Assembly (NCBI GenBank): GCA_002729015.1
Contig: PBVO01000163.1
Coordinates: 1 to 47,800, forward strand
Length of the DNA: 47,800 nucleotides
Direction: 5' to 3'
Origin: Candidatus Poribacteria bacterium
GTDB taxonomy: Bacteria > Poribacteria > WGA-4E > UBA9662
This document shows positions 1 through 9,007 of the stretch, piece after piece; positions within the stretch are counted from its first letter, which is position 1; each line of letters starts with the position of its first letter. The notes under the pieces were generated by a model. That model was not told where the DNA came from. It worked only from the letters and a program-made list of their open reading frames with translations, and did no database searches. Made by a program: the position numbers and the translations under genes.

Positions 1-849
1 ATGAAATTAGAAGATTATCAATTTTTTCAACAAAATGGTTATCTGTCTCTAGGAAAGATATTGACTGACGAAGAGCTAGCATTTTACCTGCATCTTTACG
101 ATCAAGATCGAAAAGGTAAGAAACAATTTTGGTTTGATTATGGACATCACCATCAAACAGCAAACTATGACGTACTTGTCAGTACACCTGAATTCGACGG
201 ATTGATTCGACATCCCAAGGTTATTAAACCTTTATCTGATTTAATGGGTGGTGACGTTTGTTTTTCAGAGATTGGTATAAGGCATATGGAAGCTTATACT
301 GGTGAACCAAGACACTGTGTTTGGCATCGAGACGGGGATGTCCGTGGAGGTCGACATCTCCTGGAACATCCTCTGAGATTACGGAATATACAACTGATGG
401 TTTATTTGTCTGATGTCAGCGAGTCAACTCACTGTTTTTCAATTTCTCCAGAGTCGGTGGGACAACCAATCTTAGACAAGGCAGATCAGTTGGAACGAGG
501 AGGCGTCCACAATCTCTACGGTGAAGCTGGGACCGCCATTGTATTTAATTTTTCCGTCTTACATACAGCAACTGTACGTACGACTAACAGTGAACGAAAA
601 ACTGTTCAAGTGTACTATGGACATAGAAATCAACCTCATATGGCAAATGATTCTCTAATACCGGTTGGTTTTTGGAAAAATCACCCAGATGAAGAGGTTC
701 GTAATTTCTATGGAGTTTTAAACGATAAAACCCGAAAGTACCTAGAGACTGGAGGGGATGACGAAAAATCGTTAGACCAAGCTGCACAAATTTTATATAA
801 TATCGATTATAAAAATCGACAAAAACAATCACTTGCACCAGACGCCTAA
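1..849 (+). CDS. Phytanoyl-CoA dioxygenase (PhyH) family protein, copy 1
   Basis: A 282-residue protein of the Fe(II)/2-oxoglutarate-dependent PhyH family. The N-terminus (FFQQNGYLSL) is the usual helix-and-strand opening of the family. The facial triad is visible as H109-x-D111 (WHRDGD) and a distal H188 (VLHTATVR), with R193 or R199 as the likely 2-oxoglutarate carboxylate ligand. Known members hydroxylate small molecules or lipids in the cytoplasm; the substrate here cannot be told. The ATG is the first base of the window, so an upstream in-frame extension cannot be excluded, but the family-typical beginning argues that it is the true start. A strong hairpin terminator follows at 931-981. 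Four further PhyH genes lie in the window but are very different in sequence, so this is not a recent tandem duplication. Confidence 0.9.
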   Translation: MKLEDYQFFQQNGYLSLGKILTDEELAFYLHLYDQDRKGKKQFWFDYGHHHQTANYDVLVSTPEFDGLIRHPKVIKPLSDLMGGDVCFSEIGIRHMEAYTGEPRHCVWHRDGDVRGGRHLLEHPLRLRNIQLMVYLSDVSESTHCFSISPESVGQPILDKADQLERGGVHNLYGEAGTAIVFNFSVLHTATVRTTNSERKTVQVYYGHRNQPHMANDSLIPVGFWKNHPDEEVRNFYGVLNDKTRKYLETGGDDEKSLDQAAQILYNIDYKNRQKQSLAPDA

Positions 850-930
850 TTTTGGCATTAGTTTCTTTTCGTGCCATTTCAAGCCTGTTAATACAAATGA
901 CGGATAGGCTCTGTAAACGATAGGATAACC

Positions 931-981
931 AAAATTCTGGCCTTGCTGTAGAAATAGATCTCCAATAAGGCCAGGATTTTT
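931..981 (+). terminator. Rho-independent terminator, probably bidirectional
   Basis: Arms at 931-944 and 967-980 pair over 14 bp with one G-T wobble (AAAATTCTGGCCTT against AAGGCCAGGATTTT). The right arm runs into five T on the plus strand and the left arm begins with four A, so the hairpin can end both the PhyH gene on the left and the LamG gene (minus strand, ends at 1060). Confidence 0.75.
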
Positions 982-1059
982 GATCGAAATTGAGTTAAAA
1001 ATAACTTATTTTGGTTTGTTGAGTGATAAAAGTAAAAGAGTGTAGATTTTAAACTTCGG

Positions 1060-1878
1060 TTACAATCTTGATTTAACTTCTCCCCAGGCAATAGGCAACT
1101 TGTTGTATCGACGAACCGCTAGCGTATTCGCATTCATAGCCAACGCCATTTCTGAAACCGTTATAATTCTTTCCCACATTCTTACTTGTGCGATATCAGC
1201 GTTCAGCCACTGACCATCTTCTCGATGAGCAATAAAAATCGGACGATTTCCTTTTCCGCATGGGTCTCCTGCATTAGCCCCCTGAGCTACGACTTTTTTT
1301 GTTCCATCCAGATATATCTTCACCCCATCTTTTATGCTATAGGTTCCACACTGATAATGCCATTCATTGCCTAAAGTTCCACCACTTGGCTCAGATACCC
1401 CATTCCCGGGACAATTCCAAACTGACATCCCTGGTTCTAATCCGTCATAGACATAGAGAGCAAATTCCCATGCTCCGCCTGCGCCTTTCATAACAATAGG
1501 TTGGCGATTTTGTCCATGTCCGTCTGTACCCGTTTTTCCTACCTTGACCCAAGAGCATATGGTCATCCCTTTCCCTTTATCGGTATGAGAATCGAAATCC
1601 TTACCTTGACCTGCAGCATCTATTTTAATGAAAGTCGACTTTCCATCAAACTGTAATGCTTTGTCAAACATCGCTTTGTTACCATCACCCCACTTAGGTG
1701 CTTTTTTGCTCATTTCCGTTTTGAAATTGTTGGGACCATAGTCTTTGACAGTATTTCCGGTACCCTCATCCATCGGTAAATATAGAAAAAGATCTTTCTC
1801 AATATCTGCAGCTCTAGACAAAATCGACGTTGTGAAAAAAGCGAAGATTACCAGGCAGATTATATTATTACGATACAT
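1060..1878 (-). CDS. Secreted LamG-domain protein with conserved C-terminal tail
   Basis: A 272-residue exported protein. Residues 1-24 form a signal peptide ending at SRA-AD. Residues 30-250 form one LamG/concanavalin-A-like jelly-roll: a start of the type LFLYLPMDEGTG, then ALQFDGKSTFIKI, the GMTICSWVKVG strand, the NEWHYQCGTYS strand and a closing ADIAQVRMWERIIT. Such domains bind or decorate carbohydrate outside the cell; no catalytic domain is present. The last residues, LAVRRYNKLPIAWGEVK followed by SRL, match the ends of three other secreted proteins in this window. The start is supported by a strong AAGGAGA site 7 nt upstream. The PSD1 protein gene lies upstream on the same strand, with a 509-bp gap, so co-transcription is doubtful. 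Confidence 0.88.
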   Translation of the reverse strand: MYRNNIICLVIFAFFTTSILSRAADIEKDLFLYLPMDEGTGNTVKDYGPNNFKTEMSKKAPKWGDGNKAMFDKALQFDGKSTFIKIDAAGQGKDFDSHTDKGKGMTICSWVKVGKTGTDGHGQNRQPIVMKGAGGAWEFALYVYDGLEPGMSVWNCPGNGVSEPSGGTLGNEWHYQCGTYSIKDGVKIYLDGTKKVVAQGANAGDPCGKGNRPIFIAHREDGQWLNADIAQVRMWERIITVSEMALAMNANTLAVRRYNKLPIAWGEVKSRL

Positions 1879-2387
1879 AATATCTCCTTAAATTTGATTA
1901 ATCAGCCAGACGGATCCGTCAAAATCTAAAAGAGATTTACAACGTACCGGGCGTAAAAAATCTAGTAAAATATACGATTTAATGTTTTATGGTTATTGAA
2001 TTTTCTGTAATGCCAACCAGAAGATACCAGCTGCAAACAATCATTTTAGTCAGAAATTATGCCTAATAAAATTTGGCAGTAGACCAGTCGATTTATTTGT
2101 AATAATACCCGAGAACTAAGGATATTACACCTAATTTACTAATTTTTCATCAGACACTGGGCAGAATAATTAGCCTCGTTGGTAGCGCAGAACGAAAAGC
2201 CTATTTTCCCCAAAATCATGTAATGTATACCATATTTTGAGGACCAATCGTAAAACACGAATATAAAAGATACCAATAAATTTAATTAAAATATACGGTG
2301 TAGAAAACTTAATTCAACTGGATAATATAAGTGGTGTACTCGTTGGGAACGATCGATACTCTCAAAATTTTTCTTTATTTAAATGCT
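1879..2387. other. Gene-free gap, 509 bp
   Basis: AT-rich DNA between the stop of the PSD1 protein gene and the start of the LamG gene, both on the minus strand. It must hold the LamG promoter and ribosome binding site (AAGGAGA near 1885). I see no convincing RNA gene, hairpin terminator or coding remnant. Confidence 0.6.
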
Positions 2388-5300
2388 TTACCGCTTCATG
2401 TAGAAGTCAGCAGAATTCATAACTAGATTAGCCACCAGGGTTAGAGCCGCTGTTTTTGTTGGTGATAATGCCATATCAAAAGAAGATTCACCCACTCGTA
2501 ACAGTTCGTTCGCAGCATTCTCATTTTGTTGAAAACGTTTGTAGCTCTGGTTGTAATATTGTTTCAGCACATTCATTTCCTCTTTAGTCGACTGATGAGA
2601 AGTAATCAGACAAAAGATTCGTTCCAGAAGTTCTTCTAATCCATTATCAACTTGATGCTGAACTGTTTCTGATAAAACCCGAGCTGCTTCGACAAATTGA
2701 GGATCATTCATTAGAACTAGGGCCTGCAAAGGTGTGTTTGTCACTTCTCTTTGTATTGTGCAAACACTTCGATCAGGTGCATCTAAGATCTGCATAGCAG
2801 GTGGTGGTGATGTCCTTCGTATAAAAGTATAGAGGCTGCGCCGATATAGAGAATTACCTTTGTCCATTTGATAGGTTTTCAGTTTTTTTGAAAAGTTATT
2901 TTTTTCAATCCAGAGACCAACCGGTTGGTACGGTTTAACACTTGGACCTCCGACTTTTCCATCTAACAAACCACTTGCAGCTAGGGCACTATCTCGTAAA
3001 AACTCAGCTGGCCACCGATAAGTAGTCGAGCGCCAAAGAAATTTATTATCAGGGTCTAGACGAATCGAATCTGGATTCACTCTAGAGGACTGTTGATATG
3101 TAGCTGAGGTTACCATAAGCTTAAGTAATTCTCGAACATTCCAACCTGAATCTCGAAATTTTATCGCTAGCCAGTCTAGTAGTCGCGGATGAGTTGGACG
3201 TTGCCCTTGGACGCCAAAATCATGAGGTGTGCGTACTAACCCCTGACCAAATATCATTTGCCAGTAGCGGTTGACAGCAACGCGCGCCGTTAGTGGGTTA
3301 GCAGGGGCAAATAACCATTTTGAAAACCCAAGTCGGTTAGTTGGTAGATTAGCAGAAAAAGGCATTACTATTGAGGGGGGATTAGGACTAACCTTTTGAC
3401 GACGTCGGTTGTAGATGCCTCGCTCTAGGAGATAAGTATCCCGCGGAGGATATGCCTCCTTCATTACCATTACCAATGGAACTTGGCTAAAGTATTTAAT
3501 CCGATTTTTGTATAATTTCCTGTACTCGAGTAAGTCCGTGCTCCAATCACTAGATTCTCTTTTGATCCAGTGCTCAAACCAATCGATATTAGTGAGCTTT
3601 ATCTTAATTGGATGAAGGGTTGAATTACTCGAAGTATTAGCGGGATACGATTGATATAGTCTTGCTACTTCGACAGAAGTAAGAGCCCTCGAGTAGAAAT
3701 TAAGATCGTCGAAACCACCATTGTATATCCCGAATTCACCTGTGGCACTTCGGTAACTTCGACCCATTCGGATATCTCGAGATTCATCAGCCACAATCGT
3801 TCGTGTCAAACTACTGTGCAGTGTATCTATTGAGCAAGCTCGTCCATTAATAAATAATCTTAAAGAATTACCGTTGTTCTCAAAATCAGTCCCATCGTAG
3901 CTAGCTACGATATGTGTCCACTCTTGATCTTTAACTCGATGTTTTGATCGAACATGTAGCAAATTATCCGGTAGGTTATGCACCAAGCGTGAAGATAATC
4001 TGTTTTGACCATCCAGAAATAAATCCCACCCCCGCCAATACTGATTTTTATTACCCGTGTTCCCCAACAAAGTTCGGGTGTTTTTTTTATCTTTTCTTGA
4101 TTTTGGGCGAATCCAAACTGAGACACTAAATGCATCTCCTACATCGTAGATATCAATTTTTTTGAGCGTTAAAAACCCATGTTCACCATTAATCTCTACC
4201 GCTTTTTTGTTGACTCCTGAGATGAATATTGGCGTATTTTTGAATATAATCTCAGTGATCCTATCTATGGTTAATTGAGATTTACCAGATTCATTATAAA
4301 CTGTCTCTAGATTATCGAAGGGAAAAGATCGACTATAAGGTGGTAAACTAACGAGTTCTTGCTGTTTTATATACTGATTGGCAATTGAACTGAATTGATT
4401 ATGTGCTATTCGTCGCCTTCGCTTCATTTTAGTTGCAATCGTATCTAGCTGAGTATCCAACATACCTAGTTCATGAGACGTTTCTTTACTTGGGTATGGT
4501 AGTGATGGTCCAAAGTTTCCATCATTACCTATCATACCGAGCTCTGGAACATTATTAAAGAAAGCACTGAAACGATAATAATCCAGCTGCGAAATAGGAT
4601 CATATTTGTGATCATGACATCGAGCACAATTCATGGTTAATCCCAAAAATGCAGTAGCTGTTGTTTCGACTCGGTCAAAAACATTCTGAATTCGAAATTC
4701 TTCCTCGATTGATCCAGCTTCGCTCATCATGGGATGGTTGCGTTGAAACGCTGTTGCTAAGCGTTGTTCATGTGTTGGGAGTTCTAACAGATCACCTGCC
4801 AATTGCCAAGTCACAAATTGGTCGTAAGGTATATTACGTTGAAAAGCATCAATCACCCAATCACGCCATGGCCACATTTGTCGCCAACCGTCAGCGTGCA
4901 TGCCGTGGGAATCGGCATAGCGCGATAAATCCATCCAATCCAATGCTAACCTTTCAGCATGGGCTGTCGTAGATAACAACCGGTCTACGACTTTTTCATA
5001 AGCATTATCTGAAGTATCTGCCAAAAAATCATCTATTTCTTCAATCGTTGGAGGTAGACCGGTCAAATCTATAGTAACCCTACGAAGTAAAGTAACCTTG
5101 TTAGCTTTAGGAGAAGGCTGAAGCTTTTTTTGAACTAGGACTGAGTGAATAAAATTGTCAATTTCATTACGGGCGTCAAACACAGAAAGTGGAGGATCAG
5201 CGATAACTGGGGGGGTGAATGCCCAGTGCTTATTCCATCCAGCGCCTTGGTCGACCCACTGATGTAGTATTTTAATTTCAGCTGTGGTTAGTTTCCTATG

Positions 5301-5594
5301 GCTATCGGGAGGAGGCATCCGAAATCTAGGATTTTGAGTCGTAATTCTGGATATTAGTTGACTACTTCCTGAATTTCCTGGAACGATAATGGGATTTTCT
5401 TTTCGAAATATTGTTTCTTTTCGATCTAGGCGCAGATTAGCCTGACGTGTTTTAGAGTCTGGACCGTGACAATGAAAACAATTATCGGCTAAAATGGGTA
5501 AAATCGATTCATTAAAAGAAATCAGTTCTGCCAAGATTTGAGGCGACCAAAATATAAAAATAGATAGAATTAAAAAAAGACGTATCACTTGCAT
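2388..5594 (-). CDS. PSD1 / Planctomycete-type cytochrome C domain protein with inserted LamG domain
   Basis: A secreted protein of about 1068 residues. After a signal peptide (MQVIRLFLILSIFIFW...LA) comes the Planctomycete cytochrome-C-like domain with NCFHCHGPDS (CxxCH haem motif), then the PSCyt2/DUF1549 domain with a second motif NCARCHDHKYDP. A LamG jelly-roll is inserted near the middle, and the C-terminal half is the PSD1/DUF1553 domain (LTARVAVNRYWQMIFGQGLV, then the RREVTNTPLQALVLMNDPQF-type block). The family's biochemistry is unknown; the haem motifs suggest electron transfer. I take the ATG at 5594 because it directly precedes the signal peptide and has AAGG about 7 nt upstream; a TTG at 5627 would add 11 residues. 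These proteins usually sit next to a DUF1501 gene; none is here, the next gene downstream being a LamG protein. Confidence 0.92.
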   Translation of the reverse strand: MQVIRLFLILSIFIFWSPQILAELISFNESILPILADNCFHCHGPDSKTRQANLRLDRKETIFRKENPIIVPGNSGSSQLISRITTQNPRFRMPPPDSHRKLTTAEIKILHQWVDQGAGWNKHWAFTPPVIADPPLSVFDARNEIDNFIHSVLVQKKLQPSPKANKVTLLRRVTIDLTGLPPTIEEIDDFLADTSDNAYEKVVDRLLSTTAHAERLALDWMDLSRYADSHGMHADGWRQMWPWRDWVIDAFQRNIPYDQFVTWQLAGDLLELPTHEQRLATAFQRNHPMMSEAGSIEEEFRIQNVFDRVETTATAFLGLTMNCARCHDHKYDPISQLDYYRFSAFFNNVPELGMIGNDGNFGPSLPYPSKETSHELGMLDTQLDTIATKMKRRRRIAHNQFSSIANQYIKQQELVSLPPYSRSFPFDNLETVYNESGKSQLTIDRITEIIFKNTPIFISGVNKKAVEINGEHGFLTLKKIDIYDVGDAFSVSVWIRPKSRKDKKNTRTLLGNTGNKNQYWRGWDLFLDGQNRLSSRLVHNLPDNLLHVRSKHRVKDQEWTHIVASYDGTDFENNGNSLRLFINGRACSIDTLHSSLTRTIVADESRDIRMGRSYRSATGEFGIYNGGFDDLNFYSRALTSVEVARLYQSYPANTSSNSTLHPIKIKLTNIDWFEHWIKRESSDWSTDLLEYRKLYKNRIKYFSQVPLVMVMKEAYPPRDTYLLERGIYNRRRQKVSPNPPSIVMPFSANLPTNRLGFSKWLFAPANPLTARVAVNRYWQMIFGQGLVRTPHDFGVQGQRPTHPRLLDWLAIKFRDSGWNVRELLKLMVTSATYQQSSRVNPDSIRLDPDNKFLWRSTTYRWPAEFLRDSALAASGLLDGKVGGPSVKPYQPVGLWIEKNNFSKKLKTYQMDKGNSLYRRSLYTFIRRTSPPPAMQILDAPDRSVCTIQREVTNTPLQALVLMNDPQFVEAARVLSETVQHQVDNGLEELLERIFCLITSHQSTKEEMNVLKQYYNQSYKRFQQNENAANELLRVGESSFDMALSPTKTAALTLVANLVMNSADFYMKR

Positions 5595-5830
5595 CTTTGA
5601 CCTTAATTTTTTTACAACAAAAAACAATATTCCGCTATCATAGGTACACAGATAATCTATCGCTGTTAGTCCTAAGGCAAATATTAGTATACATGTCTAT
5701 CCAATAGAAAGATAGAACAGGTGTTAGGTCGGTTGATTAGTAGATTTCAGATTAAAGATTTTTCGGCCGATAATTGTCAATAAATCGCGTCAATGAAGTA
5801 TAAAATCAGTTTTATGTACATCAGCTTAGC

Positions 5831-6640
5831 ATGAAAATTAAAACACGATCGGCCAGTTCATCAGTGATTTCGGGTTTTCGTGAAAGACTTCTGGCTGGAA
5901 TTACCTGCATTGGTTCATCCATCACCTTATCTGATCCACATGTTACCGATGCTTTGGGAGATTCAGTTGATTTCTTTTGGATAGACCAGGAACATAGTCA
6001 AATCAGCCCGGAATCATTATCAGGGCATTTTTTGGCATCTAAAGCAAGGCAGGTACCAGCAATCGTACGTGTCTCATGTAGTAGTACTCCATTCATTAAG
6101 CCCGTTCTGGATGCTGGAGCTGATGGTATCATCGTTCCTCAGGTTCGTTCAGCAGAGGAAGTTCAGCAGGTAGTTGACGACTGTCGTTATCCACCTGTCG
6201 GTCTGAGGGGGTTTGGCCCTCGAGTCCCTTCTAACTACGGCCGAGAAAATGTCAATGACTATATTGAGAGAGCCAATCGAGATCTGTTTGTCTCTGTCCA
6301 AATTGAAAATGTGTCTGCTTTGGCTGATCTGGACGATATTTTGTCTGTCGAAGGGCTTGACTCTATAGTACTTGGCCCTTGGGATCTTTCTGCTTCTATG
6401 GGCTTTCTGGGTGAGATAGAACACCCTGAGGTAATGGAAGCGATGGATATAATCATTCATAAGGCAAGATCAGCTGGTTTGTTCGTGGGAGCTGGTATGG
6501 GACCAGATCCAATCTTCGCTGTAAAAATGATTAGGCGTGGAGTCCAATGGATACAGATTGGTGACGATTGTGGATATATGATTCTAGCGATGAATAAAAT
6601 TGTGTCATCAATACAAAGTCAGTTAAGTAATGAGATATGA
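5831..6640 (+). CDS. HpcH/HpaI-type class II aldolase
   Basis: A 269-residue cytoplasmic aldolase of the HpaI / 2-dehydro-3-deoxyglucarate aldolase / macrophomate synthase superfamily, which cleaves 2-keto-4-hydroxy acids to pyruvate and an aldehyde using a divalent metal. Visible features are FFWIDQEH with the general-base H55, R80 in VRVS for pyruvate binding, DAGADGIIVPQV, the GLRGFGPR loop, and metal ligands E159 (VQIEN) and D185 (GPWDLS). The length fits the family. The exact substrate cannot be read from the sequence. The gene is divergent from the PSD1 gene; a weak promoter candidate (TTGTCA at 5774, TATAAA at 5799, spacing 19) lies upstream. A dehydrogenase gene follows after 149 bp on the same strand, suggesting a small hydroxy/keto-acid pathway. 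Confidence 0.9.
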   Translation: MKIKTRSASSSVISGFRERLLAGITCIGSSITLSDPHVTDALGDSVDFFWIDQEHSQISPESLSGHFLASKARQVPAIVRVSCSSTPFIKPVLDAGADGIIVPQVRSAEEVQQVVDDCRYPPVGLRGFGPRVPSNYGRENVNDYIERANRDLFVSVQIENVSALADLDDILSVEGLDSIVLGPWDLSASMGFLGEIEHPEVMEAMDIIIHKARSAGLFVGAGMGPDPIFAVKMIRRGVQWIQIGDDCGYMILAMNKIVSSIQSQLSNEI

Positions 6641-6789
6641 TTTTCATTGACTGACAAATCAAAATATTTCTTGTTAGTCAAATATCTGCTTATTTATCTG
6701 ATATTGGTCAATTTGTGATTTGGGTATTTGAATGGGTTAGGGGAAAAATTAGATAAATCCAGTAGACGATATAGCTCATTGGGTAGCAA

Positions 6790-7842
6790 ATGCCAAACAT
6801 TCATTATAAACCACTTACTAGACTACTAACAGACATTTTAACTGCTGTCAGTACCCCCCAAGACATTGCTAATATTGTGGCGAGCTCTTTGGTTGAAAGT
6901 AGTCTTAGAAAGGTCGAATCACACGGAATATTGCGAATTTCTCAATACTTAAATCAGGTGAATGAAGGGTGGATTATACCTTCATCTAGGCCATCGGTTG
7001 TAAACCAAACACCAATTATGTCAATTGTGGATGGGAAACATGGTTTTGGGATCTACAGCTTGGATTGTGCGATTGATATTTCCATTGAGAATGCTAAGAA
7101 AAATAAATTTTCAATAGTTGGTCTAACTGGAAGTTCGCATACTGGTCGAATAGGTTGGTTCGCCGAAAAGGCTGCTACGCAGGATGTTATCACAATCATT
7201 TTTGGTGGTGGGGCACATGGTAGTCCAGACCATATGTCAGTTGCACCTCATGCGGGAATTGAACGTGTCATGGCAACTAACCCTATTACGATGGGATTTC
7301 CAGTTGCAAATTATGCTCCTATCATTGTAGATATATCTACCAGTATGACTTCTGAAGGAAAAATTCGTTCTTACAAAGAATTAGGCCAAAAATTACCGTT
7401 TGAATGGATACTCGACAAATTCGGACAACCAAGCCGTAAGGCTGATGATTTCTATGATGGAGGTGCAATTTTACCTTTTGCTGGTCATAAAGGATATGGT
7501 TTAGGAATTGCGGCCGAGTTCTTAACTGGTATTCTACTTGGCGGTGCACATGAACTAAACTGGTTAGTACTTGCTCTGGATTCAGCAGCATTTGTTGGTA
7601 AGGATCAATATGACCAAGAGTCCGCCAAATTCGTAAAAAACTTGAAGGAATCGTCTGTAGCCCAGGGGTTTACTGAGATAATGGTTCCTGGAGAACCGGA
7701 GGAGTATGCTTCGACTCAATATAAGTCTCAAGGGATTCCTTTGACCGATTCGAGTTGGCAAACAATTACAAAAATCTCTCATGAAGCAGGCATATTTGAT
7801 CTTGATAAGTACCTGATTTTTAATGAAGACTTCGACCCCTAA
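6790..7842 (+). CDS. Ldh family oxidoreductase (malate/L-lactate/ureidoglycolate dehydrogenase type)
   Basis: A 350-residue NAD(P)-dependent dehydrogenase of the Ldh_2 family, a fold unlike classic lactate dehydrogenase. Seen are the family landmarks ESHGILRISQYL with H45, DGKHGFG, SSHTGRIGWF with H117, TNPITMGFP and DISTS-x3-EGKI, then the glycine-rich LPFAGHKGYGLG and GEPE blocks near the end. Members oxidise 2-hydroxy acids such as malate, L-lactate, ureidoglycolate or sulfolactate; the substrate is undetermined. The ATG at 6790 fits the family length. It lies downstream of the HpaI-type aldolase on the same strand and upstream of a PhyH gene, so a shared 2-hydroxy/2-keto-acid role is plausible but inferred. 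Confidence 0.9.
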   Translation: MPNIHYKPLTRLLTDILTAVSTPQDIANIVASSLVESSLRKVESHGILRISQYLNQVNEGWIIPSSRPSVVNQTPIMSIVDGKHGFGIYSLDCAIDISIENAKKNKFSIVGLTGSSHTGRIGWFAEKAATQDVITIIFGGGAHGSPDHMSVAPHAGIERVMATNPITMGFPVANYAPIIVDISTSMTSEGKIRSYKELGQKLPFEWILDKFGQPSRKADDFYDGGAILPFAGHKGYGLGIAAEFLTGILLGGAHELNWLVLALDSAAFVGKDQYDQESAKFVKNLKESSVAQGFTEIMVPGEPEEYASTQYKSQGIPLTDSSWQTITKISHEAGIFDLDKYLIFNEDFDP

Positions 7843-8189
7843 ACATAGATTGATAAATAGTAAAAAGACAATCAGTTTAACGATTCTTGTTCTAGCTTGG
7901 TACGAGAACAGTAACTACCCTTTAAAGAAGATTCGCCACTCCATAATACTGAACAAATCGATGCCTGGGTGGGTTGATATAAACCAATTTAGCCGAATGA
8001 TAAATTTCAGCATATACTACTACAACCTAGGTTCTATCAGTATGGAATAAAACATAGATCATAAAAAGAGAAGTTAATCTATTTTTAGATCTTGGGATAA
8101 CTTGTGAAATATTGAGATAATTGGAGGCGATAACCATTTAGCGAGCCTAGATTATCTCGATTCGACGGTCGGTTTAGATTATATATCAT
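7843..8189. other. Gene-free gap, 347 bp
   Basis: AT-rich spacer between the Ldh-type gene and the second PhyH gene. A short open frame overlapping the end of the Ldh gene (to about 8050) has no family signal and no ribosome binding site, so I do not call it. No clear terminator or promoter stands out. Confidence 0.5.
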
Positions 8190-8948
8190 ATGATGTTACA
8201 TGAAGTAGTTAGGCACTTGGATGTTTATGGTTATTGTCTGATAGAAAATCTGATCTCCCCCTCAAAATGCGATCAGATGGCTGAAAAATATTTCCAGCTT
8301 CATCGTCACCCTGACTTTCGTCCTCACTTTCAGAGTGCTGCCGAAATTGGCGGAGTTAATCAGACATTATTCGGCACAATCAATAAAGATGAAATGTGTT
8401 GGGACTGCATTACCCATCCAGATGTTCTAGGCGTTGTTCGACATTTTCTTGGACCAAATGCACGATTGGGAGAAGCTTGCACTAAATGGATTAAGCCTGG
8501 TGCACCGATGGCGGAAATTCATGTCGACTCCACCCAAGACCTTTTCGAACCCTTTCCTAATAAGCCATGGATAATTAATTCGATGTGGATGATAACAGAT
8601 TTCACTACCGAAAATGGGGCAACCGTTTTTGTTCCAATGAGTCACAAATCTAGAAGGTACCCATTCAGCATAAGTTCCGAAGATATCCGTATCTGCTCGG
8701 TTCCTGCTTCCCGAGGATCGGTGGTACTATGGCAAGGAGGTACTTGGCACAGTAGCGGTGCCAATATAAGTCGGGATCAACAGAGAATGGGTTTAAATGT
8801 TGCTTACTATCCTGCTTGGTGGAATTGCGCTCGGGAAGGCGGACACCAACCGGTCTTTCCGGAGGTCTTTGAACGGATGCCATTGGACCTTCAAGATCTA
8901 TGCAGGTACAAAGTTGGACATCTCCGATCCGATGTTTATGAAGAATAA
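8190..8948 (+). CDS. Phytanoyl-CoA dioxygenase (PhyH) family protein, copy 2
   Basis: A 252-residue Fe(II)/2-oxoglutarate oxygenase. The iron triad is H111-x-D113 (EIHVDSTQ) with distal H187 in GGTWHSSG, and R199 in DQQRMGLN as the probable co-substrate ligand. TENGATVFVPMSHKSR is the typical family strand-loop between the two halves of the double-stranded beta-helix. The protein has no signal peptide and is cytoplasmic. Two ATG codons lie side by side (8190 and 8193), so the start is good to one residue. It is the last plus-strand gene before a convergent GH5 gene that ends 59 bp further on. The substrate is unknown. Confidence 0.9.
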   Translation: MMLHEVVRHLDVYGYCLIENLISPSKCDQMAEKYFQLHRHPDFRPHFQSAAEIGGVNQTLFGTINKDEMCWDCITHPDVLGVVRHFLGPNARLGEACTKWIKPGAPMAEIHVDSTQDLFEPFPNKPWIINSMWMITDFTTENGATVFVPMSHKSRRYPFSISSEDIRICSVPASRGSVVLWQGGTWHSSGANISRDQQRMGLNVAYYPAWWNCAREGGHQPVFPEVFERMPLDLQDLCRYKVGHLRSDVYEE

Positions 8949-9007
8949 CTATTCTGTTTTTTCAGACCACAAGTTGGAGGCCAAGAAAAAATAATACTCA
9001 TCCTGAA

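Noticed and set aside
2161..2210. Sequence TCGTTGGTAGCGCAG resembling the D-arm of a tRNA
   Set aside because: No acceptor stem, anticodon stem or T-loop (GTTCGA) pattern can be built around it.
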